NCBI RefSeq assembly: GCF_001499855.1
Contig: NZ_LQIK01000029.1
Coordinates: forward strand, 62,001 to 126,000
DNA: 64,000 nucleotides
Source: Mycobacterium sp. GA-0227b
GTDB lineage: Bacteria > Actinomycetota > Actinomycetes > Mycobacteriales > Mycobacteriaceae
Reading direction: 5' to 3'
Shown here: piece after piece, positions 49,870 to 57,544 of the stretch
Position numbering within the stretch: the stretch's first letter is position 1
How the letters are laid out: each line of letters begins with the position of its first letter
Notes under the pieces: model-generated
What the model was told of the DNA's origin: nothing
The model's input: only the letters and a program-made list of their open reading frames with translations
Database searches by the model: none
Position numbers and translations under genes: made by a program

Positions 49870-50765
49870 TGCGCTTCGGCTTCCTCATCAACGAGGTCCT
49901 CACGGGTTTTCGTCGCAACGTCACCATGACCGTGGCGATGATCCTGACGACCGCGATCTCGATCGGCCTGTTCGGCGGCGGCCTGCTCGTCGTCCGGCTC
50001 GCCGACCAGTCCCGCAACATCTACCTGGACCGCGTGGAAAGCCAGGTCTTCCTCACCGACGATGTCTCGGCCAACGATCCGTCATGCGACGCCGACCCGT
50101 GCAAGGCGCTGCGTCAGCAGATCGAGGACCGCGACGATGTGCGCTCGGTCCGTTTTCTGAACCGCGACGAGGCCTACGAAGATGCGATCAAGAAGTTCCC
50201 GCAGTACAAGGACGTGGCGGGGCGCGAGGCGTTTCCGGCGTCGTTCATCGTCAAGCTCGAGAATCCCGAGCAGCACAAGGAATTCGACGAGGCGATGGTG
50301 GGCCAACCCGGCGTGCTCAACGTGCTCAACCAGAAGGACCTGATCGACCGGTTGTTCGCGGTGCTCGACGGGATCAGCAGTGCCGCGTTCGCGGTGGCGT
50401 TGGTGCAGGCCATCGGCGCGGTCCTGTTGATAGCCAACATGGTTCAAGTCGCGGCGTACACCAGGCGCACCGAGATCGGCATCATGCGACTGGTCGGCGC
50501 CAGCCGCTGGTACACCCAGTTGCCGTTCCTGGTCGAGGCGATGCTGGCCGCGTTGATCGGCGTGGTCATCGCGATCGTCGGGCTGATTTTGGTGCGGGCG
50601 CTGTTCCTGGAGAACGCGCTGAACCAGTTCTATCAGGCGAACCTGATCGCCAAGGTCGACTACGCCGACGTGCTGTACTTCAGCGCCCCGCTGATGCTGT
50701 TCCTGGGTCTGGCGATGTCCGGAATCACCGCCTACGTCACACTTCGGCTCTACATCCGAAGGTAG
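49869..50765 (+). CDS. ftsX: Cell-division protein FtsX
   Basis: The 298-residue protein has the FtsX topology: a first helix in the [25 protein letters not shown] region, an extracellular domain with a Cys pair ([13 protein letters not shown]) of the kind that interacts with RipC-like hydrolases in mycobacteria, and three C-terminal helices. Its GTG overlaps the ftsE stop by one base (TAGTG). Confidence 0.95.
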   Translation: MRFGFLINEVLTGFRRNVTMTVAMILTTAISIGLFGGGLLVVRLADQSRNIYLDRVESQVFLTDDVSANDPSCDADPCKALRQQIEDRDDVRSVRFLNRDEAYEDAIKKFPQYKDVAGREAFPASFIVKLENPEQHKEFDEAMVGQPGVLNVLNQKDLIDRLFAVLDGISSAAFAVALVQAIGAVLLIANMVQVAAYTRRTEIGIMRLVGASRWYTQLPFLVEAMLAALIGVVIAIVGLILVRALFLENALNQFYQANLIAKVDYADVLYFSAPLMLFLGLAMSGITAYVTLRLYIRR

Positions 50766-50767
50766 CC

Positions 50768-51274
50768 ATGCCAAAACAGGGCGGCAAGAAAGCGGACCCC
50801 ACCAAGTCCGGCAACAACAAGATCGTCGCGTCGAATCGCAAGGCTCGACACAACTATTCGATCCTGGAGACCTTCGAGGCGGGCATCCAATTGGTCGGCA
50901 CCGAGGTGAAGAGCCTGCGCGACGGGCAGGCCTCGCTGGCCGACGCGTTCGCCACCGTCGACGACGGCGAGGTGTGGCTCCGCAACGTGCACATTCCCGA
51001 ATATCACCACGGCACCTGGACGAACCACGCGCCGCGGCGCAACCGGAAGCTGTTGTTGCACCGCAAACAGATCGATCAGCTCATCGGTCGTATCAGGGAC
51101 GGCAACCTCACCCTGGTGCCGCTGTCGCTGTATTTCTCCGAGGGCAAGGTCAAGGTGGAATTGGCGTTGGCCCGCGGTAAAGAGGCCCGCGACAAGCGCC
51201 AGGACCTGGCGCGCCGCGACGCGCAGCGTGAGATCACCCGCGAGCTGGGTCGCCGCGCCAAGGGTATGACCTGA
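50768..51274 (+). CDS. smpB: SsrA-binding protein SmpB
   Basis: The 168-residue OB-fold protein binds tmRNA and delivers it to stalled ribosomes. Seen are the basic N terminus ([14 protein letters not shown]), [31 protein letters not shown], and the C-terminal tail [20 protein letters not shown] that enters the decoding centre. The tmRNA gene lies about 1 kb downstream on the same strand, with one gene between. Confidence 0.97.
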   Translation: MPKQGGKKADPTKSGNNKIVASNRKARHNYSILETFEAGIQLVGTEVKSLRDGQASLADAFATVDDGEVWLRNVHIPEYHHGTWTNHAPRRNRKLLLHRKQIDQLIGRIRDGNLTLVPLSLYFSEGKVKVELALARGKEARDKRQDLARRDAQREITRELGRRAKGMT

Positions 51275-51290
51275 CCTTCCGCCCTTCACC

Positions 51291-51351
51291 GCGAGCGACC
51301 GTGTCTGTACATCGACACGCCGCGAAAATGCGTACAAACGCGGTCGCTCGC
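51291..51351. repeat. Long inverted repeat, group C copy 2
   Basis: Arms of 20 bp (51291-51310 and 51332-51351) pair at 18 positions around a 21-nt loop. The outer 11 bp (GCGAGCGACCG / CGGTCGCTCGC) are perfect. It lies between smpB and the next gene on the same strand, where it would terminate the prfB-smpB transcript. Inner sequence TGTCTGTAC...GCGTACA is shared with 31045-31097. Confidence 0.85.
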
Positions 51352-51377
51352 CGCTGGTGAGCGTTACGTTCAGGCGC

Positions 51378-52223
51378 GTGAGCAGCCCTTCGCGACCGGT
51401 GACCCATCTCGACAAAGCCGAAGTGTTGGCCGCACTCTTCGCGCAGTGGGACGCCATCGACGACGTGGTCGCCGGCTTGTCCGACGCGCAGTGGCAGGCG
51501 CCGACAGCGCTGCCGGGGTGGTCGGTACGCGACGTCGTCGCGCACGTGATCGGGACCGAGTCGATGGTGCAGGGCGTGGCCGCGCCTGAGGCCGATATCG
51601 ACGTGTCGACGCTCGAGCACGTCCGCAACGAGATCGGCGTGATGAACGAACGGTGGGTGCGCAAGCTGCGCAACCTTCCCGCCGACGAACTACTGCAGAC
51701 GTATCGAACGATCACCGCTGAGCGCCGCGATGCGTTGACGGCGATGGGCGAGGCCGACTGGAACGACGTCACCGCGACGCCGGCGGGTCCGGACACCTAC
51801 GGGCGGTTCATGCGGGTGAGGATCTTCGACTGCTGGATGCACGAACACGACATCCGGGACGCGATCGGTCGACCCGTGGCGAACCCGACCGGCGCGCCGG
51901 CCGAGCTCGCGCTCGACGAGATGGCGGCCAGCATGGGGTTCGTGGTCGGCAAGCTGGGCCGGGCTCCGGACGGATCGCGGGTTTCGATCGTGCTGACCGG
52001 CCCGCTGGGCAGGACCATCAACGTCGCGGTCGACGGCCGGGGCAGGGTCGTGGAGGACTTCGGCGAGGCCGATCCAACGGCGACGATCACCCTCGATGCC
52101 TTACTGTTCGCCCGCCTGGCCGGTGGACGGACCACGCTGGCTCGACATGCCGATGCGATCGCCTACGCGGGCGACGAGGACACCGGCAGGCGTGTTGTCG
52201 AGCACCTCAACTACGTGATCTGA
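51378..52223 (+). CDS. Mycothiol-dependent maleylpyruvate isomerase-type (DinB-like) protein
   Basis: The 281-residue protein has the actinobacterial TIGR03083-type N-terminal domain: DLLA-like helices, ALPGWSVRDVVAHVIGTESM with the metal His, then WMHEHDIRDAIGRPV supplying further His ligands. The C terminus is a sterol-carrier-like domain. Such proteins are predicted mycothiol-using transferases. A TACGTT hexamer (51365-51370) supports a leaderless GTG start at 51378. Equivalent in place to Rv3099c. Confidence 0.8.
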   Translation: MSSPSRPVTHLDKAEVLAALFAQWDAIDDVVAGLSDAQWQAPTALPGWSVRDVVAHVIGTESMVQGVAAPEADIDVSTLEHVRNEIGVMNERWVRKLRNLPADELLQTYRTITAERRDALTAMGEADWNDVTATPAGPDTYGRFMRVRIFDCWMHEHDIRDAIGRPVANPTGAPAELALDEMAASMGFVVGKLGRAPDGSRVSIVLTGPLGRTINVAVDGRGRVVEDFGEADPTATITLDALLFARLAGGRTTLARHADAIAYAGDEDTGRRVVEHLNYVI

Positions 52224-52320
52224 CCAGCGACGATGGGCCGAAACGGGCATAAATCCTTGGCATCGGCTGTTGAGTCTGGCGTACGATGGATTGTCCTGCC
52301 GAAGGTCGGCGGGGATGCGA

Positions 52321-52686
52321 GGGGCTGAACGGTTTCGACTTCGCGCATCGAATCAAGGGAAGCGTGCCGGTGCAGGCAAGAGACCACCGTAAGCGTCGTT
52401 GCAACCAATTAAGCGCCGATTCCAATCAGCGCGACTACGCTCTCGCTGCCTAAGCGACAGCTGGTCCGTCAGACCGGGGACTCCCTCGACCCGGATCCTG
52501 GCGTCATCTAGAGGGATCAACCGGTGAGTCCGGTCGCGGGACTCATCGGGACACCAAACAGCGACTGGGATCGTCATCCTGACTTGTTCGCGCGATCAGG
52601 AGATCCGAGTAGAGGCATAGCGAACTGCGCACGGAGAAGTCTTGAGGGAATGCCGTAGGACCCGGGTTCGATTCCCGGCAGCTCCA
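52321..52686 (+). ncRNA. ssrA: Transfer-messenger RNA
   Basis: The 5' end GGGGCTGAACGG pairs with the 3' CAGCTCC of the tRNA-like domain, whose T arm is GGGTTCGATTCCC; CCA is not encoded and must be added. The tag reading frame (52415-52453) encodes ADSNQRDYALAA, then TAA, close to the mycobacterial ADSHQRDYALAA. A TACGAT hexamer at 52282-52287 gives a start near 52294, so a short leader is removed by RNase P. Rescues stalled ribosomes with SmpB. Confidence 0.96.
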
Positions 52687-52716
52687 CTTTTGAAGTACAG
52701 ATAACTTCATACGGAG

Positions 52717-52787
52717 AACCTCCTTGCCGACGCGACAAAGTGTCATACCCGTGGAGTACCACGGGATGCGCAGTCGGCAAGGAGGTT
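52717..52787 (+). other. SD-masking stem-loop downstream of ssrA
   Basis: A perfect 15-bp stem (AACCTCCTTGCCGAC at 52717-52731 with GTCGGCAAGGAGGTT at 52773-52787) encloses a second hairpin (CCCGTGG-AGTA-CCACGGG, 52748-52765). The right arm of the outer stem contains AAGGAGG, the ribosome-binding site of an ATG 7 bp downstream (52793). The stem would therefore hide that site. The stem is followed by TTCTTC, so a terminator role for ssrA is the alternative reading. Confidence 0.75.
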
Positions 52788-52792
52788 TCTTC

Positions 52793-53007
52793 ATGCGGAT
52801 AGTTGCGGTGCAGAGGAGCACACATCCGCGCGAAGTGCTGCGCGGTCCCGACGATTTGGCGTCACTTTGTGGTCGTCGGTTGTGCAGACGCTCGACCGCC
52901 ACGACATCCCGGACGGCCTTCCGTTCATCGTCGATGACGACGGCTACTCCGGGGCGTCCGTCACTGCACCCCGTGAAGAAGCAGGGTGTGGCTGCTGCCG
53001 TCGATGA
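52793..53007 (+). pseudogene. Frameshifted fragment, possibly integrase N terminus
   Basis: From the ATG at 52793 one frame reads MRIVAVQRSTHPREVLRGPD and DLASL; near 52865-52870 the sense appears to move to another frame that reads WSSVVQTLDRHDIPDGLPF, then IVDDDGYSG, ending at a stop at 53005. The IPxGxPFIVDDDG stretch resembles the N terminus of actinobacterial tyrosine recombinases, and the place, right after the tmRNA 3' end, is a classical integration site. It lacks any catalytic domain and its 3' part is overlapped by the 52961-53236 gene. The recombinase assignment is inference. Confidence 0.4.
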
Positions 53008-53236
53008 CGCCGGCACGCTGGTGGGCGTCGGCGAGGAGTTGCGAGCCGGCGTGCTCGCGCGCCTTCTGGGGGTCGGTGACCTCAAACAGCACGATCGCCT
53101 CTTGCTGATCGGCGGCGTTGAGCGCGACGAAGACGAGGTTCATCCCCGCTGCCCGGCGAACCTCGGTGACCGAGTCGAACGCGGTGCGCCACCGGGTGTA
53201 GTCGGTGAATCGCTGTCTGATCAATGCGTACGGCAT
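52961..53236 (-). CDS. Small alpha/beta-barrel-type protein
   Basis: The 91-residue protein MPYALIRQRFTDYTRWRTAF... has the strand-helix-strand pattern of dimeric alpha+beta (ferredoxin-like/ABM) barrels: RQRFTDYTRWRTAFDSV, NLVFVALNAADQQEAIVLFEV and TDPQKAREHAGSQLLADAHQRAGV. Such proteins are small cyclases, monooxygenases or stress proteins. It runs antisense into the end of the fragment after ssrA. Function not assigned. Confidence 0.6.
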   Translation of the reverse strand: MPYALIRQRFTDYTRWRTAFDSVTEVRRAAGMNLVFVALNAADQQEAIVLFEVTDPQKAREHAGSQLLADAHQRAGVIDGSSHTLLLHGVQ

Positions 53237-53285
53237 GGCTGTCTCCTAATCGGGTGCTGAAGGATGCGGGTGGTGGCAGATCGGT

Positions 53286-54278
53286 TCACGCTGCGGTGCG
53301 CTCGCACGCCCGGTAGGCGGTCAAGACGTTGAGGCGGTGCAGGTTTCGGCACAGGTCGAGCAGCCCCGCTTGAGCCGGCGCCGTCGGTCCAGGTAGGGCC
53401 GCGAGCGTCTCCATCAGGCCGGTGTCGAGGCCGTCGGCCCAGGGGTTCGTGCAGGACGCCGCGGTTTCCTCGACCGTACGGCCCACCCGGAATGCCTCCG
53501 CCACTTCGTCGTTCAGTCGCTCGAGGTACTCGAGTAGTGCGGTGATCGCCTCGGGTCCGGCTCCCATCGGCCCGTGGCCGGGAACGATCGTCTCCAACTC
53601 CGGGAGGGCCTCGCGCATCTTGCGTAGCGAATCGAGGTAGGGTTCGGGGCCGGCCTGCAGCAGCATGTGAGCGACCCCGGCATGGCAGAGATAGTTGCCC
53701 GTCCAGGCCGTGCGCGCCGACGGCACGTAGACGATGGTGTCGCCGGGACCGTTGCCGGGCCCGAAGTGATGCAGCTCGACGCTCTGGTCGCCGAGGTCGA
53801 TCTCGGCATAGTCGTCGAAGACGACATCCGGCAGGCGCCAGGCGGTGATGTCGTCGAAAAGCGCCTTGTCGTCGTACATGTTCGCCGACCGCACCAGCTT
53901 CTCGTATTCCAGATCGGACATATTGTCGCGGTTGATGCGTGACGAGATGACGGTGACGTCGTCGGCGAACGCGATGTTCCCAAAGGTGTGGTCGCCGTGA
54001 TAGGTGGTGTTGACCAGGTACCGGATCGGCGCCTCGGAAAGCTGCGTGGCGTGGCGCTGGATCGTGCGGCCCACATCGGCGACGATTCCGGCGTCGATCA
54101 CCAGGGTGGCCTTCGACCCGAACACCACACCGTTGTTGTCCTTTGGGTGCCGGTTTGCCAGCAGCGCGAAGACGCCATCTGCGATGCGGTGGGGCCGCAG
54201 TTCTAGACCGACAGGGCTCAGGTCGGGTCCACGGAACCCATCCGGCCGTTCGGCGATCTCTTTGTCGAAAATGTGCAT
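53286..54278 (-). CDS. Metallo-beta-lactamase-fold hydrolase with altered metal motif
   Basis: The 330-residue protein has the MBL fold: KATLVIDAGIVADVGRTIQR, the metal loop LVNTTYHGDHTFGNIAF, FGPGNGPGDTIVYVPSARTAWTGNYL and PGHGPMG. In the loop the first His of HxHxDH is Thr (TYHGDH), so the first zinc site is changed. The ATG at 54278 (MHIFDKEIAERPDGF) is preferred to one five codons upstream. It follows the FAD monooxygenase gene in the same direction by 34 bp and may share its control by the TetR at 55558. Confidence 0.82.
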   Translation of the reverse strand: MHIFDKEIAERPDGFRGPDLSPVGLELRPHRIADGVFALLANRHPKDNNGVVFGSKATLVIDAGIVADVGRTIQRHATQLSEAPIRYLVNTTYHGDHTFGNIAFADDVTVISSRINRDNMSDLEYEKLVRSANMYDDKALFDDITAWRLPDVVFDDYAEIDLGDQSVELHHFGPGNGPGDTIVYVPSARTAWTGNYLCHAGVAHMLLQAGPEPYLDSLRKMREALPELETIVPGHGPMGAGPEAITALLEYLERLNDEVAEAFRVGRTVEETAASCTNPWADGLDTGLMETLAALPGPTAPAQAGLLDLCRNLHRLNVLTAYRACERTAA

Positions 54279-54312
54279 GGTTCTGCCTTTCATGGATGGG
54301 TTTCGCGGGAAG

Positions 54313-55458
54313 TCAGCGTCGGTCCAGGCCGGATAGTCGCCGTGCGAGACGCCGTCTGATCGCGGGGACCGTTCCGGCAATGCGCATGGCGCGGTTGCGG
54401 ATCCGACGACGACGGGACGATACGGTGGCGAGGTCGGTGAGCCTGCTGGCGAGCGAGACAACTTGCTCTGCGGTGCGACGACGGTCGGAGGCGTAGTCGT
54501 CGAGGAGGCCGGCGGGCTCCCCGGAAAGCACACGGGACAGCGAACTGCCGAGCGCGACCGCGTCCTCGATACCCAGGTTCATCCCCTGACCGCCGGCCGG
54601 TGAATGGACATGTGCGGCGTCACCGGCGAGCAGGATCCGCTTGTCACGGAAGGCATCGGCGATGCGGTGATGCACGCGGAACCGCGAACCCCACACCACT
54701 TCCTCGATCACGACGGGCCTGGCCTTCGGCCCGCGTTCATCGAGAAGGCGTTGCACGAACGCCATGTTCGGGTGCTGGGGCGCATCGTCGACGGTCGCCA
54801 CGATCCGGTACATCCCGTCGGGCAGCGGCGCGACCACCACCAAACCCGCCGGTGAGAAGTACAAGATGACCTCGTCGGCCGGCACACCGCCCGACATGCG
54901 CACGTCGGCCAAGGTGAACGATTCTTCGTAGGTGCCGCCGCTGAATAGGATGCCTGCCTGCTCGCGGACCGTGCTGTGCATGCCGTCAGCACCGACCACG
55001 TAACGCGCCCGAACCCGTTGTCCGTCAGCGAACGTCGCGTGGACTGCGTCGCCGTCCTGCACGATTTCGGTCACGGCCGCCGGACGGATGACCTTCGCAC
55101 CCAGTTCCTCGAGCCGAGCCAGCAGGAACGCCTCGGTGTCGGCCTGGGAGATCATCAGGGTGTACGGGTACGGGGTGGGGAGCTCGCTGAACGGCACGGC
55201 GATCAGCAGGTCGTCGCGGTCGCGGATCGTGAACGTCGGTGTGTGGACACCGCGCGCGACCAGGTCAGGTGTCACGCCGTAAGGCTCGAGCAGTTCGAGG
55301 GTGTGCGGGTGCACGACGGCGGCTCGGGACGTGTTGGCGCCTTCGGCTTGGTTGTCGACGACGGTCACGTCGTGACCCTGTTGCGTCAAGACGATGCCGG
55401 CTGTGAGGCCGACGGGTCCGGCTCCGACAACGAGGACATCTGTCGGGGTGAATAGCAT
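54313..55458 (-). CDS. FAD-dependent monooxygenase
   Basis: The 381-residue group A flavin hydroxylase has GAGPVGLTAGIVL near residue 11, the DG motif VVGADGMHSTVR near 153 and the GD motif LLAGDAAHVHSPAGGQGMN from about residue 283. It is shorter than the 487-residue paralogue at 8572 because it lacks the C-terminal thioredoxin-like part. Divergent from a TetR gene, with three copies of a 15-bp operator between. The substrate is probably the ligand of that TetR. Confidence 0.87.
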   Translation of the reverse strand: MLFTPTDVLVVGAGPVGLTAGIVLTQQGHDVTVVDNQAEGANTSRAAVVHPHTLELLEPYGVTPDLVARGVHTPTFTIRDRDDLLIAVPFSELPTPYPYTLMISQADTEAFLLARLEELGAKVIRPAAVTEIVQDGDAVHATFADGQRVRARYVVGADGMHSTVREQAGILFSGGTYEESFTLADVRMSGGVPADEVILYFSPAGLVVVAPLPDGMYRIVATVDDAPQHPNMAFVQRLLDERGPKARPVVIEEVVWGSRFRVHHRIADAFRDKRILLAGDAAHVHSPAGGQGMNLGIEDAVALGSSLSRVLSGEPAGLLDDYASDRRRTAEQVVSLASRLTDLATVSSRRRRIRNRAMRIAGTVPAIRRRLARRLSGLDRR

Positions 55459-55470
55459 CTTGGCTCCTTT

Positions 55471-55557
55471 GTCAACGTTTGTTGGTCAACGTCTGTTGGC
55501 ATCAAGGTATGCCGATTACCGGCTCTTGTCAACGGCTGTTGGCCTACAATCGTTGAC
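55471..55557. promoter_or_regulatory. Operator array between FAD monooxygenase and TetR
   Basis: Three 15-bp copies of GTCAACGNYTGTTGG lie at 55471-55485, 55485-55499 (abutting) and 55528-55542. Each contains the dyad CAAC-N4-GTTG. A fourth half-site, TCGTTGAC, lies at 55550-55557 directly before the TetR ATG. This is the expected arrangement for a TetR that represses both itself and the divergent monooxygenase. Confidence 0.78.
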
Positions 55558-56103
55558 ATGAGGCGATCTTCGACCGAGACCAAGGCGGTCATCCTGGCCG
55601 CAGCCCGCGAGCGATTCGCGGCAGACGGGTACGACCGGGCAACCATCCGGGCCATCGCGGCGGAGGCCCGGATCGACCCGGCCATGGTGATGCGCTACTT
55701 CGGCAGTAAAGAGCAGTTGTTCGCCAGCGCAGCCGAATTCGACCTGGAACTGCCGGATCTGACGCAGGTCTCGCGGGACCGACTCGGGGCGGCCGTGGCC
55801 GCACACTTTCTCGACCGCTGGGAGCGGGATAACGCCCTGGTGATCCTGTTGCGCGTCGGTGTCACCAACAACGCCGTGGCGGAGCGGATGCGAACGATGT
55901 TCGCCGCGCAGCTCGCCCCGGCCATCGCACGGGCGATTGAGAATCCGCAGAACGCGGCGGTACGAGCGGGCCTGGTGGCCTCTCAGGTGCTCGGGATGGC
56001 GCTGTGCCGGTATGTGCTGGGATTCGGTCCGCTGGCGAACATGTCACGGGCCGATGTCATCGACTGGATCGGCCCGACGCTCCAGCGCTACCTGACCGGG
56101 TAG
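55558..56103 (+). CDS. TetR-family transcriptional regulator
   Basis: The 181-residue protein opens MRRSSTETKAVILAAARERF and has the helix-turn-helix ATIRAIAAEARIDPAMVMRYF; the C-terminal domain is the TetR_C_17-like type with AALAAHFLDRW-style helices (here AVAAHFLDRWERD). The ATG at 55558 follows immediately after an operator half-site, so the mRNA leader must be very short. Predicted to control the divergent FAD monooxygenase and MBL genes. Confidence 0.88.
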   Translation: MRRSSTETKAVILAAARERFAADGYDRATIRAIAAEARIDPAMVMRYFGSKEQLFASAAEFDLELPDLTQVSRDRLGAAVAAHFLDRWERDNALVILLRVGVTNNAVAERMRTMFAAQLAPAIARAIENPQNAAVRAGLVASQVLGMALCRYVLGFGPLANMSRADVIDWIGPTLQRYLTG

Positions 56104-56185
56104 CCGGGTGAGACCAGCGCTCTGGTGGGTTACCGCGCCCCGGCTGTCGGCGAACGCGTCTGCGCACGAGGCCTGCGGTTCGCAT

Positions 56186-56542
56186 TTAATACTCCACCCG
56201 GAAGTTGCCGATCAGCTGGACCACATTGTCGTCGGGATCAGCGATCGGAAATAGTCGTACGCCCCTATTCGCGTCGATGATCTCGCCGGTCCCAAGACCC
56301 AACTCGCGAAGTTCGCGAACGCCTTCCTCGAAGTCAGAAACGGCCAAGTTGAGCATCCCGTTGCCGGCGCGCACGGGGTCCTCGGTCACCTGCACCCAGC
56401 CGCCCTCGGTGACCTGCCATTCGACCAGGTTCGGCATCGGGTTGTTGTCGGGTTCGCGGCCGAAAAGCGTGGTGTACCAGGCTCGTCCTGCTTCGATGTC
56501 GCTCACCGCGACGACGGCCAGCACGAAGTCAACATGCACCAT
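56186..56542 (-). CDS. VOC-family (glyoxalase/bleomycin-resistance fold) protein
   Basis: The 118-residue protein has the two-module VOC fold: DFVLAVVAVSDIEAGRAWYTTLFGREPDN in the first half and VRLFPIADPDDNVVQLIGNF with the terminal metal Glu replaced in the second. VOC proteins are small isomerases, dioxygenases or binding proteins. It is the third gene of the ArsR-SRPBCC-VOC operon, 2 bp after the SRPBCC stop. Substrate unknown. Confidence 0.85.
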   Translation of the reverse strand: MVHVDFVLAVVAVSDIEAGRAWYTTLFGREPDNNPMPNLVEWQVTEGGWVQVTEDPVRAGNGMLNLAVSDFEEGVRELRELGLGTGEIIDANRGVRLFPIADPDDNVVQLIGNFRVEY

Positions 56543-56544
56543 GA

Positions 56545-57000
56545 TCAGTTCTCCTTTGCATCAGCGACTTCGGCGAATTCCGCTGCCAGGCTGTCCAATT
56601 GCTGCGCGGTTCCGTGTTCCCGCCACTCGGGCTGTTCCTGGCCGGGTAGGTAGATTCCGTGCTCGGTCAGCACTAGCCGGGTGTCGGCATCTTCTGCCCG
56701 GAACTCGACACTGGTGACCGAGACCGTCGACAGTCGGTCCTCTGTGTGCAGCGTCGACGTAGTGAGAATTCGTTCATTGAGCACGATGTCGGCGTAGCGG
56801 GCCTCATAGGTGAGCGCTCGACCCTCGCCATCGAACCCCCGCACCGTCTCGAGGCCGCCGACCACAAAGTTCTGAGAGTGCTCGGCGCCCTGGGCCATCC
56901 AGCGTCTGCGCGCCTCCGGATCCGCCCAAGCCTGAAAGACCCGCTCGACCGAGACCGGATAGCGACGCTCCAGCGTGAACGTCGAGTGCGTTATCTCCAT
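56545..57000 (-). CDS. SRPBCC (AHSA1-type) domain protein
   Basis: The 151-residue START-like protein has TFTLERRYPVSVERVFQAWADPEARRRWMA near the N terminus and EFRAEDADTRLVLTEHGIY and TAQQLDSLAAEFAEV later, the AHSA1 pattern found with ArsR regulators. Such proteins bind hydrophobic ligands. The ATG at 57000 lies two bases after the ArsR stop codon, so the pair is co-translated. Confidence 0.87.
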   Translation of the reverse strand: MEITHSTFTLERRYPVSVERVFQAWADPEARRRWMAQGAEHSQNFVVGGLETVRGFDGEGRALTYEARYADIVLNERILTTSTLHTEDRLSTVSVTSVEFRAEDADTRLVLTEHGIYLPGQEQPEWREHGTAQQLDSLAAEFAEVADAKEN

Positions 57001-57002
57001 GA

Positions 57003-57332
57003 TCAATGTCCCTTCAGATAGTCGTCGAGTTGATCGAGCTGCCGTTCCCACTCCGTACGCTGGCGGCCGAGCCACTGCTCGGCTTCACGCAGCGCCATGG
57101 GTTCGATCCGGCAGCTGCGCACTCGGCCGACCTTTTCGGTGACGATCACCCCAGCCGCCTCCAGCACCTGCAGGTGCTGCATCACCGCAGGCAACGACAT
57201 CGTCAGCGGCTCAGCCAGCGCCTTCACCGTCGCCGGACGGCGCACCAGCCGCTCGACAATTGCGCGACGGGTCGGGTCGGCGAGTGCCTGGAACACGCGG
57301 CCGATCCCGTCGGCACCGGATTGGTTAGGCAC
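57003..57332 (-). CDS. ArsR-family transcriptional regulator
   Basis: The 109-residue winged-helix regulator has VFQALADPTRRAIVERLVRRPATVKALAEPLTMSLPAVMQHLQVLEAAGVI, the ArsR/SmtB core, and no visible metal-binding Cys. ArsR proteins with SRPBCC partners usually sense organic ligands. The GTG at 57332 starts VPNQSGADG. Direct repeats of TTAACTATTACG lie right upstream. Confidence 0.87.
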   Translation of the reverse strand: MPNQSGADGIGRVFQALADPTRRAIVERLVRRPATVKALAEPLTMSLPAVMQHLQVLEAAGVIVTEKVGRVRSCRIEPMALREAEQWLGRQRTEWERQLDQLDDYLKGH

Positions 57333-57336
57333 ATAC

Positions 57337-57388
57337 TTAACTATTACGGTAGACCGCGGGAAAGTCAAGTAAATCGTTAACTATTACG
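57337..57388 (-). promoter_or_regulatory. Direct repeats upstream of the ArsR operon
   Basis: TTAACTATTACG occurs twice (57337-57348 and 57377-57388), identical and exactly 40 bp apart, about four helical turns. They are AT-rich against the surrounding sequence and the first lies 5 bp before the ArsR start, so they are good candidates for ArsR binding sites. Confidence 0.55.
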
Positions 57389-57416
57389 TCGGCGCCGCCA
57401 TGCCGATCCTCGTACC

Positions 57417-57436
57417 GTCGCCGGGCCTCCGGCGAC
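57417..57436. other. Perfect 8-bp hairpin in the divergent region
   Basis: GTCGCCGG-GCCT-CCGGCGAC forms a perfect stem with a four-base loop between the ArsR and methyltransferase genes. It has no T-run, so it is more likely a protein-binding or mRNA leader structure than a terminator. Confidence 0.5.
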
Positions 57437-57544
57437 AGTTACGTCTAAACCCGTTGTGGCTCAGGCGAATTTTTCGTAACCGCGGATTCCGCCGTATGCA
57501 ATGCTGTTACCACTCGTTTGAGCCATCAGCACACGGAGCCCGCC

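Noticed and set aside
52724..53260. A 178-codon frame after ssrA starting with TTG
   Set aside because: Its first part is the hairpin region and its second half is antisense to the 52961-53236 gene with low-complexity Arg/Ser content; only the segment 52793-53007 is kept, as a fragment.
57417..57436. Hairpin as an intrinsic terminator
   Set aside because: No T-run follows and it lies between divergent genes, where a terminator is not expected.
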